From Siphonodentalium dalli (Eukaryota > Mollusca > Scaphopoda > Gadilida > Siphonodentaliidae), in NCBI GenBank assembly GCA_032622095.1, contig CP136069.1, positions 87,816,958-87,880,957 of the forward strand: DNA of 64,000 bases, in the 5' to 3' direction. Below the pieces are notes generated by a model. The model had not been told where the DNA came from. It saw nothing but the letters and a program-made list of their open reading frames with translations, and did not search any database. Every line of letters starts with the position of its first letter. Within the stretch, counting starts at the first letter, position 1. Shown here in pieces: positions 56,980-64,000 of this stretch. A program made the translations under genes and the position numbers.

Positions 56980-58150
56980 ATGAGTTTGTTGTAACATGAT
57001 GGTAAAACGAGAACGAGAACCAGAGGTTGGATTTTTAACATGCGACATGACAAACACAATGTTCCCAGAATACGTTTATTGCATACATTGAAGACTGTAG
57101 TCTGTAATAAACTGAAACAAAGGTCAATATTATTTTATTTAATGGACCAAACGTGTGCTTTTGACGTATTATACCTCATAATTTTGTGAAAAAAAATTCT
57201 ATTAAAGTTGAGGTCGTCAGTGACATTGTTTATGTAATCGGTTTGTTCATGGACAATACAACATTTTTAAATCTTCTGTATTTCGCAAAAAATAACCGAA
57301 TGGATGTGCAATAAATTAAAATTAAAGTGATTAGTTAGCGATGATTCTTGTGAGATGGAAACTTAAACTCATTGTTTAAAGAAAGTTCCAATGACCAATC
57401 GTGACAGTGGTACTGACAGTCAGTATATCTAAGAATGGAAAAAACACAGATTGTTTTTGAAGTATTTATTTATGTTGAAATTAAATGATATGTCAGTCAA
57501 TTTATTAGTGGCGTGAATTGTTTAAATTCTTCAAATTCCACAATGTCTTATCAACTTTTCAGCTTGAGATCAAACTATATTTCATACCTGACACATTGTT
57601 TGTTTAACTCGTAAGTCCGATCAGCCACATACAATATCAACATTGGGACTACCAGTACTGGATGCATGACCGGTACAATCTCTGAAACTGTGAGTAATTT
57701 GAGAGGCCTGGTAAGCAGGTGGTTGATTAATCCATGGTTTATAACACTGCATTATGAGACAGATCCATACATTTCACACACTATAAGGCTATGATTCATT
57801 TCCTTTCAACAATTTCAAGTAAAGTCTGATTTTGAAGGTGCAGGAAATCTCAAATTCTGATCTTCTGTTTAAAATGGCAAATCATCTCTTATTAATTGAA
57901 ACATATTAATTACCATTAGTACGCACCATACACATTACATTGACACACCAACAGAAACATAAGCCAAATTCCAGTAACACATTGTTGCTGCGGTGGCAAT
58001 GCATTGGAACTACTATGGAATTTTACACGACCGCAATTGGACCAGCGGTTGTCAAACATGGTGGCAGTTGATTTGACAAAACTTTAGGGTCGGTCGGTAC
58101 CTATATTTGATGTTCCTTATAAACACAAATGTACACCATCACTATATATA
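56980..58150. other. Intronic DNA, nothing recognised
   Basis: No exon or repeat signature before the SRCR exon. Confidence 0.4.
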
Positions 58151-58153
58151 TAC

Positions 58154-58298
58154 CTGTAACCCAGCATCCTGCAAATGACTGTAGCATCAACATTTCCCCA
58201 ACTGTCATCGCAAATAGTGCCCCATCTACCACTGTGGTAAATCTCCACTCGGCCATTATTTCGGAGAGTTCCACCAACCAGCCTCACCTGGGCAGGGA
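58154..58298 (-). CDS. SRCR domain, first half (upstream module)
   Basis: A 145-nt phase 1-2 exon with acceptor GCCTACTTTCAG and donor GTATAT. It encodes [20 protein letters not shown], then [20 protein letters not shown] and [28 protein letters not shown] and VICRMLGY are diagnostic SRCR blocks. It splices to 46884-47056 to give a six-cysteine group A domain. The acceptor lies 22 nt from a TTAA-type repeat end at 58321. Confidence 0.96.
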
Positions 58299-58320
58299 CT
58301 GAAAGTAGGCAGTAACATAA

Positions 58321-58420
58321 TTAACTCTTTCTTTACTAAATGAATTATCCCATTCAGTTATAACGGTATACACTGGAATGATCTGCTATTCAACTACAGG
58401 GATGATGAAGAAATATAAGC
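58321..58420. mobile_element. One-ended relic of the CCCTTTCTATACTAAATG MITE
   Basis: TTAACTCTTTCTTTACTAAA and 'tgaattatcccattcagttataa' match the left end and interior of 38674-38853. No right end was found. Confidence 0.55.
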
Positions 58421-58429
58421 AGATGTCGT

Positions 58430-59480
58430 ATTATGCACATACAGAACGATTACTATTTATTGTTAGGAAATGTTCAGAATGTTCAAAGTTTATCTAAATA
58501 CATCCGCAATTCAAGAACAAATGTACAGACAATAAATACAAATTCGGTTGAACACACTATTGATTTCGAATATGCCAAAGTTGTTTCACTAGCAACATCT
58601 AATTTAATCATAAGCTGTCAACTCTCGAAATACTGTAAAACAATTGGCTGTCACTTAATATATAGACATTAAGGTTATTTTTGGTAACCCTAATCACTTT
58701 CGGTCACTCTGAGAAAGTACAGATGAGTACAGACAGCAGCACACCTGTTTGACACGATTCCAGCATTGTTGATTGCAACTGGGCGACCAATGAAAACGAT
58801 TGAAAATGAAGATTCTCTTCAACTGGATGCGTTTATAACTGCATAACCTTAATCCAAAACCATTTCTTAATTATGCTATAAGTGTAACCGATGAGGGGGT
58901 GTCCATTTCAGGGCTACTTTATATACAATGCCAAATAGCTCAACTTGGCAAATAGAGAGATCCGATATTACCTAATCATCTCAGTCTTCAACGGGCGAGA
59001 AAAACTTCAATGAGTCGATTATAAATTAATCTATTATTCTTAATCAACACTGACAATGTTTGTGATTCGAAATTATGTTGATCATATGAATGATTTCATT
59101 CTGATTACCAGCTAACCACGACTTGTGATTAACTCTATCATCAACCGAAAATGAAGGAATAAAAATAGTAAATTCCAACTGTGCCATCCTCAGTATCAAA
59201 TACTATCTTCAATACTAAGTTCAGTGATTCATTGACCGTCTTGGCATATTCCAATAGATGAATATAATTGCAATATAATCTGTGAGCAAATAGTCATTAT
59301 CTGAACAGAATTAACTTTGGCCAGTCGTTTACCACTGAAAACAGGATTAATCTGTTCAACGGTATCCATAGTAAACAATGAGTTTTTAAGACCATGAGGA
59401 ATTTCAAAAGGTATGGTATGCCTGTACATGTTCTTAAAACAGACAACTAATAAACTGGCTGATTTACCAAAACTATGGCC
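58430..59480. other. Intronic DNA, nothing recognised
   Basis: The open frame at 58433-58672 (79 codons, plus) has no recognisable feature. Confidence 0.4.
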
Positions 59481-59482
59481 AT

Positions 59483-59585
59483 ACTGAGAGCTTTCCGATG
59501 AATGGCAAAAAGCCATATTTCCGACTAAATCCTGAAAAATTACCCATGATTCTGCTGTGGGTAAGGAGTCGATTATTATTACTGT
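59483..59585. mobile_element. Half CAGTAATGCCCTAA MITE
   Basis: GAGAGCTTTCCGATGAATGG through TCGATTATTATTACTG|TA; the 'agggc' core of the terminus is degraded. Confidence 0.7.
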
Positions 59586-59784
59586 AGTTCATTTGGATGA
59601 TCGAGCCAAAAATTGTATGCATTGAGTGTGTTCCTTTGCTAGAGGGGACTGGGAACCCTTTATATAATTTATAGTCCACTATCGGCTTACTCTGAAATCA
59701 AATAAGTCCAATATGAACCAACGTAAATATATAGGTCCAGTATGAACCTATCTGCATGCGGGTACATTGAAGTAGCTTAATAAA

Positions 59785-59905
59785 TATTTTCTCTATATAT
59801 AAGAGATTAGGATCTGTCACGTGTGCGAAGCAGACATGGAGCCACAGGCTGCTAACGCAAAAAGGGGCTACAGGCCCCTCCGATGCTGAATAAAGGCTTC
59901 CAAAG
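59785..59905. repeat. Second copy of the TCTATATATATAAAG repeat
   Basis: CTCTATATATAAGAGATTAG, 'gatctgtcacgtg', AGGGGCTACAGGCCCCT and 'gaataaaggcttccaaagg' occur in the same order as at 9190-9420. Confidence 0.45.
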
Positions 59906-60005
59906 GTCAATCAGATATAACCAATTCTCTTACTACTTGATATTGAGTTCTCTTGGTCACTTTCATGAGCAAGAATGATTAAAAAGTGTCACATAAATTG
60001 CTTAC

Positions 60006-60059
60006 TTGGTGTGGTTGTGAACGTTGGATATCTGGTGGATGTCGCTGGTGAAGTAAGAC
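60006..60059 (-). CDS. Thr/Ser/Pro linker exon before the upstream SRCR
   Basis: A 54-nt phase 1-1 exon with acceptor TCTATTTTAG and donor GTAAGC. It encodes LTSPATSTRYPTFTTTP, a likely O-glycosylated spacer. It is the first exon of the gene seen in this window. Because it starts in phase 1, further modules should lie upstream, beyond 64000. Confidence 0.72.
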
Positions 60060-60567
60060 CTAAAATAGAACCACAGAAGAAATGAAGAATTAGCTGAGGA
60101 ATGGATCATTACACAGCCAGTCTTAGGGGGCGGAGCATAGCTGTTGCTAGGAGACAATCATCTGCTCATATACATTAAGGTTTTACAGCCTGTGCTTATA
60201 CTGGTTTTGACCAACACAAAAACTTGTTCTCGTCTTAACTAACCCTTTCAGTGCCAAGTTCGATTTTTGTATCAACCCATATTTCCTTGATCATTTTTCA
60301 AATTTATTGATTATAATAATGTGATACATTGATGGAAAGAGCTCTTGTAGAAGGTAACTGCACCATCATTTTGCTATGATGATGGATGTTAATATGCTCC
60401 AAATAACTATTCTGATAATAAATAGTTATGGACTGGAAATCAATGAAATGAACTTGAAATCTATCTGCGCAAATTCAAATCTGACAAAGATTTTTTCGTC
60501 AAATTTCATGGTTCTAATGAGTTTCAGTTGTTAATCGTTCCTGAACATACATGTGTATACATATTAA

Positions 60568-61322
60568 CCCTTTGAACCCTGACGTCCTGAACATTAAATG
60601 ACCCCAACCCGAGGCGCCTGACGTTATATAGTGTTCCGACGACGTAACTCATAAAGCTCTTAATTGGGACGTATATACATGTATGTACACGCTCAACTAT
60701 ACGGCAATCTACTATGCTAACTGAACAAGTGTGCAGCGAAATATGTCACAATGTATTTCAACGAGACAGTCTATTCCACGTTCTATATGTACATGTATAT
60801 AGATATATTGCGGCTTCCTTTGGCTGCGCTATATATTTATAACGAAATTCTTACACTTTGCCTACAATAGAAGGCATTTCTCAAAATGCACATGTGTGCT
60901 TGCGCGAAGAAACAGACCCCCTGTTTCCAATTTGGCTACTAAAATCAAAGGTATGAACATATGACTCATTCGCGCAAAGTATAGAAGCACTATTCTAGTT
61001 AATTTGTGTTTTGATCGCGAAACTTCTAACGAAATACTTCCCCTTTTACGACGATAAAAAGCGGGGTTTTTTTTCTTCGAAATAGGCCTCTGCGCATGTG
61101 CAAAGAAACAAACCCTCTGTCGTCAGTTTGTCGATCAAAGTCACGTGGGTAAACATGTGACACGTGTGTGCAAAGTAGAAGTACAACTCAAGTTGATATG
61201 TGCGTTTATTGAGCCGTAATTTCGTGTCAAATATCGTCTGATTTCCGGACCGGTATTCCAGTCTCCCGGGATATAGGAATATAAGGATTGGACCGGTATT
61301 CCGGTCTCTCGGGTTCAAAGGG
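60568..61322. mobile_element. 755-bp TTAA-flanked piggyBac-like element
   Basis: TTAA at 60564-60567 and 61323-61326; perfect 12-bp ends CCCTTTGAACCC / GGGTTCAAAGGG. A 111-codon minus-strand frame (61046-61381) crosses its end and looks fortuitous. Confidence 0.88.
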
Positions 61323-61329
61323 TTAAACA

Positions 61330-63610
61330 TCATCAGTGTTCCTGCTGGCCTAGAAATTCCTATAACCATTATTTTCGCCAAATGCCAATATATTTAGCCA
61401 CTTTGAATTTACTTTCGCCATTAATTTGGGAACATATTTTAAGATAACATATATTACATTTTATTGACACAAGAAAACAACAACAATGTAATATGAGCAA
61501 CAATTGAACATGAAAATAACATTAACATCCTGTATCATCATATACAATGAAAGTTTTTAGAGACCATCGCAAAAAAAAATTGCAGTGTAGTAATAGGCAA
61601 TAGGATGTTCAATTCATGGGAAAACAGTAAGTATACCCTGGTGACTACGAAATTAGATATTTTTAATCGCGGTTAGTTGGAAAGATCGATCGGTTTTGTA
61701 AAAAGTTGGAATGAATTAATACGGATCAAACTGCAAGTGAAAGAAATTTAATAATATGCAACTGGCATGGTAGATGTATATGGTGAGTAGCAGACACAAC
61801 TTTTTAATTGTAGTTTGCGAGTTCCACCCAGGTTTAACATGCTAGTGTTCAGAATGATGAAATTCTTTTAAAATGTTCCGGTTCCAACAAAGAGATCGAC
61901 CATCGTTCTGACTTTGTTTGGATAGTCGGGGTGATGTGGCTTTCTCTTACGATTCAATTTGGAAATTTGACTCGCAATACAAAACCTAAGGCACTTATGT
62001 TGTGTTATGCATCATTCCCTGATCCCCACTCACAAGTTGTCTTTATTACAAACAAAGCATCTGCCATTGACACTACATGAAATCAACACCAATGTGCACC
62101 TATTACTAATTGCTCCAAGCACACCATTTCATGAAACATACACGAGATGCAGATGCCTTTGTTGTATGGATGTTAGCTGTGAGTGATGTAATTAGAACGA
62201 GGACTAAGCTGGCACGTTTATAAAATCACCACTATATCTGGACATAATTGGGAATTAATTTAGCCATTTTCTTTCGCCATTTGGTCATTTTTTTCGCCAT
62301 TTACAATTTATTTTCGCAAATGACTAATAAAATGGCTACCCCTAGCGGGAACAATGAACATCATCATTAAATCGTGTAAGACATAATTGCATCAACCTAC
62401 TTATTGTGCAGATAAGAGATGTAAAGATATATATAGGCCTACAAATAGACAAAATTTTCTATTCGCAGTCCAAACTTCCGCAACATATGTTAACTCATCA
62501 ACATAGTCCTCTTGATTCCCTGTTGTTTGTCATAAACTCAGGAGTCATGATATATTTCGCTCAGTTTTTAATTCGTGCACCAACTGTACAAAAAAAAAGT
62601 ACTATGCAAATTTAAATACAAGTAAGGTACAAAAAATATCTGTTATGTTTTGAAAATGTCAATCCGGGAGATTTTGCGGGAGGTAAGCCCGAATATGTTC
62701 ATGCTAAAAAAATAATTTTTATGATTAAGATTACATAGTTTTTTGTGAGTTTCTATTTGTGTTCATTTTACAAACATATAGACCTAAATAAAATATGGTA
62801 ATGAATTTCCTGTTTGTAATTGCTGCTGTGAGTGGGAGATACCACTATTTACTGAAGAGAAAGACGCAGACACTATAAACTAAGTGAAAATACTCAGAAT
62901 AGATCCAGATATGCACGAAACTGAAAGTACAAAAACTGAATAAACTACAAAATGGACTCGTCTTACAGTTTAACTCCCAAAAGAAATGCATACATTCCAC
63001 AATTTATTAACAAATTTTAAGAAGCAGAAACTTCATTTAAAATAAGTAAAAACGTGCCCGAGTTAAAAAGGTTAAAACCGAACATGGGTGAAAATGAAAG
63101 TATAAAATGACCCGTCCTACAGTTTTACCTGCAAACGAAATTGCCACATTCCGTTCGCAATGCATACCACTAATCCATTACTAAGAAATGTTCATCAATG
63201 AGGCCTAACAATACAGCTGAACACTTGTGATTATACGAATTGTATATTATAACAACACCCTGTATACGTGTGGCTTCACTAGAGTGTGAAAATCAATTAA
63301 TGTTTAATAGTCACAGTTCACCACTTCAATCAGAGGGAACAGCAAAAGTGAATGTTGATGTGTGGGTATTTACGGTACCGGAAATAGGAAATCCCTGTCA
63401 TTTGTGGAATCCCCCTCAATTTAACAAATTTGAAGAAGAAAAAATCGTATTTTTGGATTTCGAATGCAGTGTTTTGCTAAATCCGGGAGAAATTGGGGGT
63501 TATCCATATTTGCGGAATTGCCATGGCAATCTGGGAGTCTCACGAACAATCCGTGAAACTTAACAGCTCTGGTACAGAAGGAGTCCAATTTATTGGAAGG
63601 AAATATTTAG
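61330..63610. other. Intronic or intergenic DNA, no supported gene
   Basis: 'ttcgccattt' is repeated near 61375-61425 and 62265-62325. A 107-codon plus-strand frame at 63240-63563 has neither a recognised domain nor matching splice context. Confidence 0.4.
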
Positions 63611-63619
63611 ATAATAAAT

Positions 63620-64000
63620 TAGAGGTGCCACGATTATTGATTTTGATAATCGATAATCGGTTGTCAATAATCGACTATAATCGATTAATCGTACCTAATA
63701 ACTTCAGTAGAATATTTCCGTAATATGGCCTATTGGCTGGGGGCTGGTTAACTGCACTGTCGCCGATTGTTTGTGGCATCGGCTGATGCAATTTTTACAT
63801 TAATGTATTGAGTTCTCGGCGATGTTACGATTATAATATTTGTAAGTTCATTTGAACGAACGTAGCAATTAATTTCAGTTACGAATAGCCAAACATACAA
63901 ACAATATAAAACTAGGGATGCACAACGGATGGCCTGAAAAAGTAAACTAAGTTTCATCAAGTATCCAGAGCATGGATAACAATCACAAATGTGTGCTCCC
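63620..64000. mobile_element. hAT-like element end(s), running off the window
   Basis: TAGAGGTGCCACGATTATTG followed by inverted ATCGATAATCGG / CGATTAATCG motifs (63620-63692) is a typical hAT terminus. A second hAT-like start, TAGGGATGCACAACGGAT, lies at 63914. Partner ends were not found inside the window. Confidence 0.45.

Larger units (their letters stand above)
547..60059 (-). other. Locus of a multi-exon SRCR/Frizzled-domain mosaic gene (12 exons seen, open at both ends)
   Basis: Twelve exons with GT donors and AG acceptors lie in order on the minus strand: 60006-60059, 58154-58298, 46884-47056, 38975-39022, 31846-32100, 30267-30341, 21441-21509, 17955-18102, 4843-5015, 3127-3135, 2030-2287 and 547-606. 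Lengths and phases are mutually consistent (total 1467 nt, 489 codons, no in-frame stop). Every module boundary is phase 1 and only the intron inside each SRCR is phase 2. The product would be an extracellular or membrane-tethered protein with alternating SRCR and Fz domains joined by Thr/Pro linkers. SRCR and Fz domains are protein- or ligand-binding folds; the ligand cannot be read from the sequence. Corin also combines Fz and SRCR domains, but with LDLa repeats and a protease that are not seen here. Start, signal peptide, transmembrane segment and stop are outside the window. Splicing is predicted, not observed. Confidence 0.8.

Noticed and set aside
61046-61381. 111-codon minus-strand frame
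   Set aside because: Crosses the right end of the TTAA element 60568-61322 and has no coding signature.
63240-63563. 107-codon plus-strand frame
   Set aside because: No domain, no splice or start context fitting a gene, and adjacent to hAT-like ends; treated as chance.

Overview
This is a eukaryotic genomic window, about 64 % A+T by eye, almost entirely intronic and intergenic DNA. It is most likely from a marine invertebrate. The coding content is short GT-AG exons separated by introns of roughly 1-13 kb. The dispersed degenerate repeats that end in GGACAGACGGACGGAC-type tracts and 'caggtgagctaaaa' tails are of a kind I associate with lophotrochozoan (mollusc-like) genomes; that placement is an inference. 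There is no bacterial gene, CRISPR array, rRNA or complete tRNA.

One gene can be supported. It runs on the minus strand and is open at both ends of the window. Twelve exons (60059 down to 547, about 1.47 kb coding) build a repeated extracellular architecture: Thr/Pro linker - SRCR - linker - Frizzled-type cysteine-rich domain (Fz) - linker - SRCR - 9-nt micro-exon - Fz. Each SRCR is split over two exons (phase 1-2 of 145/148 nt, then phase 2-1 of 173 nt) and has six cysteines, the group A pattern. Each Fz is split into a long phase 1-1 exon (255/258 nt) and a short one (75/60 nt). All module boundaries are phase 1, so modules can be duplicated without breaking the frame. The start codon, signal peptide, membrane anchor and 3' end lie outside the window.

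The rest is a dense mosaic of DNA transposons without a recognisable transposase. (a) At least twelve elements are flanked by TTAA with ends beginning CCCTTT or similar (piggyBac-like hallmarks). They include two ~3 kb relatives (13400-16452; 53565-56521), four 0.75-2.1 kb elements and several MITEs. (b) hAT-like elements with 8-bp target duplications include a 3.76 kb element (22744-26503) and its 744-bp derivative (33989-34732); the latter sits inside a TTAA element and has an empty site elsewhere in the window. (c) There are TA-flanked mariner-like MITEs, a 949-bp pogo/Tigger-like element, a 1.67 kb fold-back element, and double-hairpin MITEs. (d) A ~4 kb near-perfect palindrome (47419-51405) carries two inverted copies of a frameshifted Cys-rich coding relic. 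(e) A 1.5 kb insertion built from a CTTGGTAAAGC-type motif interrupts a tandem array.

Several nested insertions give a relative order of events. MITE ends lie within about 20-100 nt upstream of the 3' splice sites of five of the twelve exons. Intervals not listed hold only low-complexity or unrecognised intronic sequence.
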